DNA from: Pseudonocardia asaccharolytica DSM 44247 = NBRC 16224
Lineage (GTDB): Bacteria > Actinomycetota > Actinomycetes > Mycobacteriales > Pseudonocardiaceae
Direction of reading: 5' to 3'
Length of the DNA stretch: 64,000 bases
NCBI RefSeq assembly: GCF_000423625.1
Contig: NZ_AUII01000006.1
Span: forward strand, 1-64,000
Shown: positions 34,632-43,025 of the stretch, one piece after another
How the letters are laid out: the number at the start of each line of letters is the position of its first letter
Numbering within the stretch: position 1 is the first letter of the stretch
Notes under the pieces: model-generated
What the model saw: the letters and a program-made list of their open reading frames with translations, nothing else
Told to the model about the DNA's origin: nothing
Database searches by the model: none
Made by a program: the position numbers and the translations under genes

Positions 34632-35644
34632 GTCGCGAAGTCCGGACGGGTGGTGAGCGGCTTCCCCGCGGAGTCGGCGAGGATGCCGGCGTCGTAGAGG
34701 AACCCGGAGAACCCGGCCCACTGGGCGAGCGTCTGGGTGCCCACCCGGCCCGAGGCGTCGCGCAGGTAGCGCTGGCTCAGCATCTGCTGGCTGCGCTCCA
34801 CCAGCTCGGGTTCGGTGAACGCGCCGGGGTTGGCGTCCATGAGCAGCCTGCCCGCGGCGGACGGGTCGTCGGCGCCGAACTGGTAGCCGCGCTGGGTGGC
34901 CTGCACGAACGCCCTGGCCTGCTGCGGGTGCTCGGCGAGCCACGGGCCGTTGCCGATGAGCAGCACGCTGTAGGCGTCGGGAAATCCGTAGTCGGCGTAG
35001 GCGAACGTCGTGAGCGGCTGGCCGCGCAGCTGCGCCTCGATGCCTTCCCACGCCACGAACGGCTCGGCGAAGTCGACCTTCCCGGCGTAGAGCGCCTCGT
35101 AGGCGGACGTGCCCAGCACCACGGTGTCGAACTCGCCCCGGCCGCCCGCGTTCCTGATCACCGCGCGCATCTTGGCTTCCTCGCCGGGCCCGCCGAAGCC
35201 GCCGTAGACCTTTCCGTCGAGGTCCTTGGGCGAGTTGATGTCGGTCCGGTCCGCGCGCACCGCGATCTCGCTCGCCCAGTGCTGCAGGATCGCCATGACC
35301 GACGTGATGTCCGCGCCCGCCGCCTTCGAGACGCTGAACGAGTCCTGGAAGCTGATCCCGAACTCCGCGGCGCCGGAGCTGACGAGCGTGTCCGGCGAGG
35401 TCCCGCTGTAGGGCAGGAACTGGACGTCGAGCCCCGCGTCGCGGAACCAGCCGCGCTGTTGGGCGACGAACAGTCCGGTGTGGTTGGTGTTCGGGGTCCA
35501 GTCCAGCGCGACGCGGATGGGCGACGGGCCGCCGCCCGCATCCGCCGTGGTGGCACCGCCGCAGCCGCTGAGGAACACCACCAGCACCGCGAAGAGGCCG
35601 AGGATCCGGCCGATCCGGGATCTGGTCAGCTCGGGGGCAACCAC
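34598..35644 (-). CDS. thiY: thiamine-precursor (HMP) ABC substrate-binding lipoprotein
   Basis: NMT1/THI5-like receptor of 348 residues. The signal peptide ends in a lipobox (VFLSGC, Cys28), anchoring it outside the membrane. The diagnostic start of the mature part is VALDWTPNTNHTGLFVAQQR followed by GWFRDAGLDVQ, as in ThiY proteins that bind N-formyl-4-amino-5-aminomethyl-2-methylpyrimidine. Further motifs are FGISFQDSFSVSKAAG and GGFGGPGEEAKMRAV. A TPP riboswitch directly upstream supports a thiamine role. First gene of the thiYXZ operon. Confidence 0.88.
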   Translation of the reverse strand: MVAPELTRSRIGRILGLFAVLVVFLSGCGGATTADAGGGPSPIRVALDWTPNTNHTGLFVAQQRGWFRDAGLDVQFLPYSGTSPDTLVSSGAAEFGISFQDSFSVSKAAGADITSVMAILQHWASEIAVRADRTDINSPKDLDGKVYGGFGGPGEEAKMRAVIRNAGGRGEFDTVVLGTSAYEALYAGKVDFAEPFVAWEGIEAQLRGQPLTTFAYADYGFPDAYSVLLIGNGPWLAEHPQQARAFVQATQRGYQFGADDPSAAGRLLMDANPGAFTEPELVERSQQMLSQRYLRDASGRVGTQTLAQWAGFSGFLYDAGILADSAGKPLTTRPDFATWFTDEYLAAP

Positions 35645-35650
35645 CGTTTC

Positions 35651-35742
35651 CTCCCTACGCCGGTGCTAACCGGGTCAGGTGCGAACGGTCGACGGCCGGT
35701 CCTGCCGTCCTCTCAGCCCTCGGTACGTGAGTGCTCCCGCGG
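35651..35742 (-). promoter_or_regulatory. thiamine pyrophosphate (TPP) riboswitch
   Basis: The minus-strand leader reads CGCGGGAGC, then GGGCTGAGAGGACGG, then CACCTGACCCGGTTAGCACC and GGCGTAGGGAG. These are the conserved THI-box elements (CUGAGA and ACCUGA..CGGUUA..ACCGGCGUAGGGA) in the right order. It ends just before the thiY start at 35644, so the 3' strand abuts the ribosome-binding region GGAGGAAAC. Control is probably at translation initiation. Confidence 0.95.
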
Positions 35743-35793
35743 TCGGCGACGACCATACGCGGCGGCGGAGCCCAAGGCCACCGGCCGGGCTGC

Positions 35794-36732
35794 TCAGTGG
35801 ATATCGGCGCGGCGATGCCGCGGGGTGTGCGGCGCAGCCCCCCGGTGATCCGCGACGGGTTCGCCCAGCCTGCGCCGCCCACCGGGACGGTCGGCCGACG
35901 TCCGGGCCGGCGGGGGGAGCGGGTGCGGGTACTCATGGAGCCTGCGCCGTCCGGGCCGGTCCTCGGTGGGCGGTACCGGATCGGCGTGGCGCTGGGCGGG
36001 CACCTCGGGGCGGTCGCTGCCGACGACGGTGCCGGCGACGGTCCCGGCCACGATGGTGGCGGCCATCTCGGCGATCGGGACACCGGCCTTCGTGGCCTGG
36101 CTGGCCAGGAACCGTCCCGCCTCCTCGGCGTCGGTGTGGTAGCGCTCGGCCAGCATCCCGGTGGCCTGCGCGATCGGTGCCGCCACCTCCAGCTGCGCGG
36201 TCATCCGGGCGACCGCGCCCGAAGCCGTCCGGAACGCGCGGCCGTCGGCGAGCCGGCACGACAGCATGTCGACCAGCGGCCGGACGGCGTCCGCGTGCTC
36301 GGGCGCCACCGGCTGGTGCTGGCTGCCGAGCAGCTGCAGCACACCGGCCGGCCTACCGTCGATCATGATCGGGACGTTGACCGCGCTCGTCAGACCGGTC
36401 TGCTTCGCCGCCTCGGCGAGCTCCGGAGGGCTGCTGCGGGTCAGGTCCGGGGTCACCGTGCGCCGACCGGTGCGCACGGTGGTGGGCAGCGGGCCCTCGC
36501 CCGCCTGGTGCTGCACCTCGCCGATCCGCAACGCGGCGGCATCGGAGCCGAACAGCCCGCCGGCCAGCGGGTCCGGCACCTCCAGGACCACGACCACCGC
36601 GCCGGGCACCCCGACCGCCACGGGTAGCGCGTTGCAGACTCCGGCCAGCATGGCGCCGACGTCCAGGTGGGCCACCGGGGTGCGACCCACCTGGAGTACG
36701 AGGCTGATGAGCGCGGAGTCGTTCTTGGGCAC
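35794..36732 (-). CDS. GAF-ANTAR regulatory protein
   Basis: A 312-residue cytoplasmic protein. Residues about 20-165 form a GAF domain (VPGAVVVVLEVPDP, LTSAVNVPIMIDGRPAGVLQLLG). Residues about 175-235 form an ANTAR RNA-binding domain (TAQLEVAAPIAQATGMLAER, then EEAGRFLASQATKAG). ANTAR proteins act as transcription antiterminators. The last 75 residues are a Pro/Arg-rich tail without a known fold. GTG start at 36732. It sits upstream of, and is co-oriented with, the TPP riboswitch and thiYXZ operon, but 50 bases separate them from its stop, and a shared function is not evident. Confidence 0.85.
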   Translation of the reverse strand: MPKNDSALISLVLQVGRTPVAHLDVGAMLAGVCNALPVAVGVPGAVVVVLEVPDPLAGGLFGSDAAALRIGEVQHQAGEGPLPTTVRTGRRTVTPDLTRSSPPELAEAAKQTGLTSAVNVPIMIDGRPAGVLQLLGSQHQPVAPEHADAVRPLVDMLSCRLADGRAFRTASGAVARMTAQLEVAAPIAQATGMLAERYHTDAEEAGRFLASQATKAGVPIAEMAATIVAGTVAGTVVGSDRPEVPAQRHADPVPPTEDRPGRRRLHEYPHPLPPPARTSADRPGGRRRLGEPVADHRGAAPHTPRHRRADIH

Positions 36733-36916
36733 CTCTCACCGTCCTTTCGCCACCGTTTCGCGGAGGCACGCCGTCGGTTGAATACCGTAGTCAATCACCG
36801 GCCATCGCCGGCGCCGCACGGACGATCATGTCGTGCTCCACGAAGCCGTATGGGCGGCCCCATTACGTCGAATGATCACTCCCGATCGAGGGGCCTCACC
36901 GCCGCGGAAGACCGGC

Positions 36917-37643
36917 TCAGGATGGCTCGCCCGGCCAGTCCGGTACGACATCGAGGTAGTCGCCGACCCGGCCGGGGAACCGCGGCGCCCGCTTCTCCAG
37001 GAACGCGGTGACGCCCTCCGCGGCGTCCGGGCCCCGGCCGAGCCGGGCGATCGCCGCCGAATCGAGCCGGTGAGCGTCCCACGGCGTCGAACACCCGGCC
37101 GGTGGCCACCCACTCCATCGCCTGGGAGATGCCCACCACCCGCGGCAGAAACCAGCTCGACGCGGTCTCCGGAACCAGGCCGCGGCGGGTGAACACGAAC
37201 CCGAACCGGGCCGACTCGGCGGCGAGCCGGATGTCCATCGGCAGCGTCAGGGTGGCCCCGACGCCGACGGCGGGACCGTTGATCGCGGCGATCATCGGCT
37301 TGCGCGAGGCCGCGACGCGCAGCGACACATAGCCGCCGCCGTCGCGCGCAACGCCGTCGATGGTCCCGAAGCCGGCCCGCTCCGCGGCCCTGGTCTCGTC
37401 GGTGGCGTCGAACGTCGCCGCCCCGCGGCCGAGATCGGCACCCGCGCAGAAACCCCGGCCGGCGCCCGTGACGATCACGACCCGGACGTCGTCGTCGGCG
37501 TCCGTGGCGTCGAAGGCGGCGACCAGTTCGCGGGCCATGGTCGCGGTGAACGCGTTGAGCCGGTCCGGCCGGTTCAGCGTGATCGTCGCGATACCCTCGG
37601 CGACGTCGCAGCGGATCTGCGAGTACCCGGTGGCCCCGGTCAC
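36917..37643 (-). pseudogene. enoyl-CoA hydratase, internally deleted and frameshifted
   Basis: The first 185 residues are a good crotonase: ATITLNRPDRLNAFTATMA, VIVTGAGRGFCAGADLGRGA (oxyanion loop), AAINGPAVGVGATLTLPMDI and SSWFLPRVVGISQAMEW. After ATGRVFDA the frame fails. A second frame then supplies DAHRLDSAAIARLGRG, EGVTAFLEKRAPRFPGRVGD and a normal C-terminus ending at 36917. About 20-40 residues are missing at the junction, near 37085. The unshifted frame runs to 36876 with a meaningless tail. The gene belongs to a decayed fatty acid or steroid degradation locus. Confidence 0.8.
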
Positions 37644-37906
37644 GGCACGGCCCAGGCACCGGTGAAGACCGGGTCACGCTTCTCGTCGAACGCCCGGATC
37701 GCCGCGGGCGCGTCCGCGGTGGCGAAGTTCACCACCTGGGCGCGCGCCTCGCCGGCCAGCGCCTCGCGCATCGAGCGGTCGGCGGCCTCGTTGAGCAGCG
37801 CCTCCCCCAGCGCCGGGTCCAGCGCGTCCTTGCGGCGCGGCCGGTTCAGCGTCAGCGTCAGCACGCCGCCGTCGCGGTGCGACAACAGCACGGACTCGTC
37901 GATCAT
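37640..37906 (-). pseudogene. second enoyl-CoA hydratase, in-frame internal deletion
   Basis: Only 88 codons remain. The N-terminal 36 residues (SHRDGGVLTLTLNRPRRKDA) are joined directly to the C-terminal 50 (LNEAADRSMREALAGEARAQ, then AIRAFDEKRDPVFTGAW). The reading frame is kept, but the middle 150 or more residues, including the oxyanion hole and active site, are gone. It cannot be an active hydratase. It overlaps the start of the neighbouring hydratase pseudogene by four bases, the remains of a coupled operon. Confidence 0.85.
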
Positions 37907-37931
37907 CGACTTCCCTTCGCGGCGGTGTGCT

Positions 37932-38882
37932 CTACAGACCCAGCCGGTCCGCCAGCCGGCGACGGTGCTGCGCCGGGGTACCCAGCAGCTGCGAGCTCTT
38001 GGCGCTTGTAGTACAGGTGCGCATCGTGCTCCCAGGTGTAGCCGATCCCGCCGTGGTACTGCACCATCGCGGTCGCCACCTGGAAGTAGGCGGGTCCGAT
38101 ATAGGTCTGGGCCAGTGCCGCGGCCAGTGGCAGCGCGGCTCGGTCGTGGTCGGCGGTCCAGGCGGCGTGGCGCAGCACCGCGACGGCGTGCTCCCACGCG
38201 CAGTACATCTCGGCACAGCCATGTTTGACCGCCTGGTAGGAGCCGATCGGGCGGCCGAACTGCACCCGCACCTTCGCGTAGTCGACCGTCAGCTCCATGG
38301 CCCGTTCCAGTCCGCCGACCTGTTCGGCGGCCAGCGCGACCGCGGCGAGATCGGCGACGAGATCCAGCACCGCGGCCGCGTCGGCGCCGGCCAGCTCGCT
38401 CGCGGTCTCGACGGCCCGGCGCGCCAGTAGCGCGCCGGCGAACTTGGCCACCGAGCCGCGGGCTCCGGGCGGCTCGCCTGCCGCGGCCTGCTGGCGCATC
38501 CGGAGGTTGACCTGCTCCAGCGCCCGCTCGTGCGCATAGAACTCGGCCAGCCGCTCCCGCTGCGTGCCCGCGGCACCGGTGCGCCGGGCCAGCGCGACGA
38601 GCGCATCGTAGGCCAGCGCGTTGCTGCGGGACGGCCGGGCGGCGCCGATCGACACCCGCTCGTGGCCCAACATCGTCACCGCGGCGCGCCAGCCGGCGTT
38701 GACCTCGCCGATCACCGCGTCGGCCGGGATCCGCACGTCGTCGAGGTACACCTCGTTGAACGGGGCCTTCCCGGACATGTCCCGCAGCGGCCGCACGGTC
38801 GCCCCGGCCAGGTGATCCCGGCATACCCGGCGGCGTGCAGCGCGGCCTGGAACTGCTTCGCGCGGCGCAGCTGTTCGGCCAC
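37932..38882 (-). pseudogene. acyl-CoA dehydrogenase, deleted and frameshifted
   Basis: The 5' end (VAEQLRRAKQFQAALHAAGY then AGITW) is an acyl-CoA dehydrogenase N-terminus that leads straight, in another frame, to VRPLRDMSGKAPFNEVYLDD. About 120 residues, including the first flavin-contact strands, are missing near 38813. The rest is continuous (EVNAGWRAAVTMLGHERVSI, QFGRPIGSYQAVKHGCAEMY, YHGGIGYTWEHDAHLYYKR). A second frameshift near 38000 moves the true C-terminus (LLGTPAQHRRRLADRLGL) out of frame. It is the first gene of the broken beta-oxidation operon. Confidence 0.85.
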
Positions 38883-38992
38883 AGTTGTTCACCTCGCCCG
38901 TTCCCGACCGGCGACACCTGCCCCGAACCTACTGATCACTCGTTAAGCAGGCAAAGGAACGTCCGGCCCGGCGACGCTCCTATGCTGTCCCG

Positions 38993-39622
38993 ATGAGCAC
39001 CCCCGACCGGTCCGTCGCCGACCTGCGGGTGGCTCCGGGCGTTCCCCGCGGCGGTGGCCGCGACGCTCTCACCGGCGCCGCCCGCGAGATCTTCGCCGAA
39101 CGCGGCTACCACGGCGCCTCGATTCGCGACATCGCCAGGCGGGCCGGGCTCAGCCTCTCGGCGCTCTACTACTGGCATCCCAGCAAGCAGAGCCTCCTCG
39201 CCGCGCTCATCGAGGAGAGCGCGCAGGCCTTCTTCCGGATGTGCGAGATCGCGCTGGCCGAGGCGGGCGACGACCCGACCGAGCGGCTGCGCGCGATGGT
39301 CGCGGCGACGGTCGAGTTCCGGGTGCGGCATCGCGTCGAGAGCAACATCGGAGCCAGGGAATGGCGCAACCTGGAGCCGGCGAACCGCGAGCGGCTCGAC
39401 GGTCTGCGCCGGTCCGCCACCCTCCTGTGGGCCGGCATCGTCGACGAGGGCGTCGCGCGGGGCGTGTTCTGCTGCGAACACCCCGACGACGCGCGCCGCG
39501 CGATCGAGGCCGCCTGCAACGCGATCGCCCAGTGGTACGACCCGCGGGGCGAGCTCGGTCTGCCCGATCTGGTGGCCCGCTACACCGCCATCGCGCTGCG
39601 GATCGTCGACCACCGGCCCTGA
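38993..39622 (+). CDS. TetR-family transcriptional regulator
   Basis: 209 residues. N-terminal HTH about 25-70: LTGAAREIFAERGYHGASIR then DIARRAGLSLSALYYWHPSK, a textbook TetR motif. The C-terminal ligand domain (AMVAATVEFRVRHRVESNIG, WRNLEPANRERL) is like the KstR2/FadR-type group that senses acyl-CoA compounds. It is divergent from the decayed acyl-CoA dehydrogenase/enoyl-CoA hydratase operon, which it presumably repressed. It is intact although its target genes are broken, so it may act elsewhere now. Confidence 0.88.
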   Translation: MSTPDRSVADLRVAPGVPRGGGRDALTGAAREIFAERGYHGASIRDIARRAGLSLSALYYWHPSKQSLLAALIEESAQAFFRMCEIALAEAGDDPTERLRAMVAATVEFRVRHRVESNIGAREWRNLEPANRERLDGLRRSATLLWAGIVDEGVARGVFCCEHPDDARRAIEAACNAIAQWYDPRGELGLPDLVARYTAIALRIVDHRP

Positions 39623-39682
39623 TCGGATCGCTCGGTCCGTCCGGGCGGACCCGGGCGGCCGCCGGGGCCAGCGCGGCGGCCA

Positions 39683-40075
39683 GGGCCTCTTACCACAAGA
39701 ACACCCCCAGCGGCGGCTGCCCGACGATCACCGATGAGGGCGTGTTCGCCCACTACCAGGAGAAGGTGGAGGGCCACAAGATCCGCAAGCGCGCGGTCGG
39801 CTTCCAGGACTACTACAGCCAGGCCACCTGTTCTGCAACTCCATGTCGGACTGGGAGCGCGAGCACATCGTGGCGGCGTTCCGCTTCGAGCTCGGCAGAT
39901 GCGACCACAGGCACGTCCCCGAGGCCGGGGTCGAACAACTCAACCACGTCGACCACGGGCTCGCGACCCAGGTCGTCGAGGGCATCGGCGTCAAACCGCC
40001 GGCCGGGAGGTCGAGCCTCGTGGAGCGCGCCGCCGTGGGCGCGGTGCAGCGACGGCCCCGGGCCGGCATACCCTT
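39683..40075 (+). pseudogene. C-terminal fragment of a heme catalase
   Basis: ASYHKNTPSGGCP, DEGVFAHYQEKVEGHKIRKR and VGFQDYYSQAT in one frame are followed, after a shift near 39830, by NSMSDWEREHIVAAFRFELG and VEQLNHVDHGLATQVVEGIG. This is the C-terminal end of a monofunctional KatE-like catalase, normally about 480 residues or more. The heme-binding and catalytic parts are absent; nothing upstream of 39660 belongs to it, since the TetR gene ends at 39622. A deletion has removed most of the gene. Confidence 0.8.
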
Positions 40076-40082
40076 CCTGACC

Positions 40083-40131
40083 GCCCGTGAGCGGCGAGTA
40101 GCGCCCCCAGCGCTACTCGCCGCTCACGGGC
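40083..40131. terminator. perfect 22-bp hairpin at the sensor kinase stop
   Basis: Arms 40083-40104 (GCCCGTGAGCGGCGAGTAGC plus GC) and 40110-40131 are exact complements with a five-base loop. The right arm contains the stop codon of the minus-strand kinase (TAG at 40113-40115), so the hairpin copies the end of the coding sequence. Bidirectional terminator by position, facing the catalase relic on the other side. Confidence 0.85.
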
Positions 40132-43025
40132 GCCAGCAGGCGTTCGCAGATCCGGATCAGCACCTCGGCGCCGTCGCGCACCGCCTTCGTCGACGCGGGA
40201 TGCGAGAACCGGCGCCGCCACCTCGCCAGCTGCGCCATCGCCGCCGCGTGCAGCTCCTGCGGCCCCGTGTCCGCGGCGAGCCCCAGCCGGCTCCACGGCT
40301 CGGTGCCGGCCGCGCCCAGCAGCCGCTCGGCCGCGCGGCACTCGTCCTCGGGCAGCGGGAGGTCGCCTGCGCGCAGGACGTCGAGCAGCTCGATCTCGGC
40401 GAGCTCGTGCTCCCCGGCGCGGATCCGGTCGATCCGGTAGCGCAGCCGGCGGCCCTGCTCATCGGCGGGTGCCGACCGGACCAGCGCGTCGAGCTCGGCC
40501 AGTACGGCATTGGCCCGCGCCGCCACCACGGTCGACCCCCCGGGACCCGGTGGGCCGCTCACGGCGATCCGCTGCGGCTGCTCCAGCCGTTCGCCGAGCT
40601 CCCGCACCGGCTCGCGCAACGGGCCATCGCGGTAGAGCTGCCCGGCCTCGCGCACCGCCTCGCGGACCTGGTCGACGAGCGCGGGCTCGTCCGGCGGCGC
40701 GGCGGCCGCGACGGGGGTGGCGGGCGGGCCGGCCGCCGCGGGCGCCGGTGCGGCCGGAACCGGCACGGAGCCCTCCATGCTCGTCCCCGCGCCCGGCGCG
40801 GAACGCACGGCGATCGTCCCGCCGACCGCGCTGATCCGGGTCATGACGTTTCGCAGCCCACGCCCGGCCGCCCGCGGATCCCGGTCCTGGGCGAACCCGG
40901 GCCCGTCGTCGCGGACGGTGAACGTCAGGCGGCCGTCGGTCTCGGCCAGCCGTAGCGCGATCGGCGCACCCGGTGCGTGTTTGCGCGCGTTGTTCACCGC
41001 CTCCAGGCAGCAGAAGTACACCGCCGCCTCGATCTCGGCGGGGAACCGGCGCCCGGCGACCGCATCGTCGGTGTCGACCGCGACCGGCGCCGGGCCGCCC
41101 GCGAGGTCGGCGGTCAGCGCGGCGTACAGACCGTGCGTGGACAGGGCGGTCGAGGACACCCCGGTGGCGGTCTCGGCGAGCACGGCCTCGGCGGTGCCCA
41201 GCTGCTCCTCGACCTGGTCGAGCTGCCGCCGGGCCTGGTCCCGGTCGCCCGTCGCAACCTGGAGCTCGACCAGCCCGAGAGTGAGGCTCAGCGAGACGAG
41301 GTGGTGCTGCGCCCCGTCGTGCAGGTCCCGCTCGATGCGCCGCCGCTCGGCGTCCATCTCGGCCACCGCCTGCCGGCGGGAGACCGCGATCTCCTCCGCG
41401 TGCGCGACCGCGGCCCGCAGCTGGCGCTCCAGCTCGATCCCGAACCGGCTCGCCTGCAGGACGACGCCCAGACTATCGGCGATATCGGCGAGCAGGTGCG
41501 CGCGCTCGGCGTGCAGGCCCGCCACCGCGGCCCGGTCCACCGCGATCCGGCCGATCTGCTCCTCGCCGTGCCGGATCGGGACCGCGACGAGGTCCTCGGC
41601 CGCCGGCGGGGACCCCGTGTCCGACCAGCGGTAGGTGCGGTCGCGCAACCCCGCCCGGAAGACGGTCAACGAACACGAGGTCGCGCCCAGCCCGCGGGCG
41701 ACCGCCTCGGCCATCCGCGTCAGGTCCGGCGCGTCGGTCGAGGTCGCCCGCGACAGCGCCGCGACCTCGGCCAGCACGCTGTAGGGCGTCGGCCGAGTGC
41801 CGTAGAGCAGCCGGTCCACCAGCCGCTCGACCCGGACGTACAGCGGCAGGGCGGCCAGCGCGACCAGCGCCGTCGGCAGGGCGGTCGCGGCCACCGGCGC
41901 CACCGGCCAGTTGACGAGCAGCACCATCGTGACCGCCCTGGCCACCACGTACCCGCCGCCGAGCAGCGTCACCAGCAGCGCGGTGGCCAGGCCGCGGCTG
42001 AACAGCCGCTCGGCCGTCCAGAGCCGGGTCCGCCTGCTCGCCACGAGCACCGCGCCCGCGATCGCGGCCGCCGCCAGCCGGGCGAACCAGAACAGCAGCC
42101 CGGTCGGCTCGCCGTGCTCCCCGCCCGCGGTCGGGTCGTGGACCGTGAGCCCGGGCCAGTCCAGCACGACCAGCAACAGCGTGATGACGCCCAGCACGAC
42201 GGTCGTCGCGAACGCGGCGGCCAGCACGCTGAACAGCAACCTGGCCTGGGTGCGTTGCCCCGCGGTGGGGCCGCGCCGGATCCGGCGCGGCAGCACGGCC
42301 AGACCGATCAGCGGCACGCCGAAGCCGAAGAGCAGCACGCAGCTGGTGGTGTGCGGGAGCAGCGCGGTCGCGAACCCGGCGACGAGCAGCGCGCCGAGGC
42401 CTGCGAACAGCAGCAACCGGCGGGTCAGGCCGGAGTCGGGCTGTAACCGCCACAGCGAGCTCGGGAACACCAGCATGGCCAGGATGTAGGCTGCGCCCGC
42501 CACCCCGTGCAGCAGGATCTGGTGCAGGGTTCCCATCGACAGCCCGGTCGCGATCTGCACCGCGACCGCCGCCGCGTGCGCCTGGAGGTTGAACGCACCC
42601 GCGGAGCCGATCATCGCGATGGCCAGCAGCCGGATGAACCAGGCCCGGTGGCCCAGCCAGAGCAGCAGGACCGCGATGACCAGGTTCAGGAGGCTGAAGG
42701 CGAAGTCGGGCACGAGCTGGTCGAACGGCTCGCTGCGCGGAATCGCGGCCTGCACGCCGCGGGCCCAGGCGCTGCCCCCCTGCGCGGCCTCGGTGAACGC
42801 GGCGGCGACCTCGGGCCGGTAGGCCGCGACGGCGACGACCGCGCCGACGGCGAGCCAGCCGACCGTCACGACGGCGACGAGCGTCAGCAGCCCGATGTAC
42901 CCGCCGACCATGAGCCGCGACTCGCGCGGCGCCGTATCCGCCCGCTCGACCGGCAGCGTGACGGCCGGACGGGCCGCTGCCGCCGGTGCCGCATCCGCGA
43001 CCCGTCCGGCCGCCGGGACGGTCAT
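40113..43025 (-). CDS. large membrane sensor histidine kinase (NarL/DesK type)
   Basis: 970 residues. The N-terminal 420 residues hold about ten hydrophobic helices (for example GGYIGLLTLVAVVTVGWLAV). They are followed by a GAF-like region (about 430-545), a HisKA_3 domain with His569 in RRRIERDLHDGAQHHLVSL, and a HATPase domain with Asn678-Asn679 in EAVNNARKHAPG, then DDGPGF and GRGLRNVMTRI. All key residues are present, so it should autophosphorylate. After residue 760 comes an extra 200-residue helical domain with no family I recognise. Last gene of a four-gene signalling operon; ATG overlaps the next kinase-like gene by four bases. Confidence 0.88.
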   Translation of the reverse strand: MTVPAAGRVADAAPAAAARPAVTLPVERADTAPRESRLMVGGYIGLLTLVAVVTVGWLAVGAVVAVAAYRPEVAAAFTEAAQGGSAWARGVQAAIPRSEPFDQLVPDFAFSLLNLVIAVLLLWLGHRAWFIRLLAIAMIGSAGAFNLQAHAAAVAVQIATGLSMGTLHQILLHGVAGAAYILAMLVFPSSLWRLQPDSGLTRRLLLFAGLGALLVAGFATALLPHTTSCVLLFGFGVPLIGLAVLPRRIRRGPTAGQRTQARLLFSVLAAAFATTVVLGVITLLLVVLDWPGLTVHDPTAGGEHGEPTGLLFWFARLAAAAIAGAVLVASRRTRLWTAERLFSRGLATALLVTLLGGGYVVARAVTMVLLVNWPVAPVAATALPTALVALAALPLYVRVERLVDRLLYGTRPTPYSVLAEVAALSRATSTDAPDLTRMAEAVARGLGATSCSLTVFRAGLRDRTYRWSDTGSPPAAEDLVAVPIRHGEEQIGRIAVDRAAVAGLHAERAHLLADIADSLGVVLQASRFGIELERQLRAAVAHAEEIAVSRRQAVAEMDAERRRIERDLHDGAQHHLVSLSLTLGLVELQVATGDRDQARRQLDQVEEQLGTAEAVLAETATGVSSTALSTHGLYAALTADLAGGPAPVAVDTDDAVAGRRFPAEIEAAVYFCCLEAVNNARKHAPGAPIALRLAETDGRLTFTVRDDGPGFAQDRDPRAAGRGLRNVMTRISAVGGTIAVRSAPGAGTSMEGSVPVPAAPAPAAAGPPATPVAAAAPPDEPALVDQVREAVREAGQLYRDGPLREPVRELGERLEQPQRIAVSGPPGPGGSTVVAARANAVLAELDALVRSAPADEQGRRLRYRIDRIRAGEHELAEIELLDVLRAGDLPLPEDECRAAERLLGAAGTEPWSRLGLAADTGPQELHAAAMAQLARWRRRFSHPASTKAVRDGAEVLIRICERLLAPVSGE

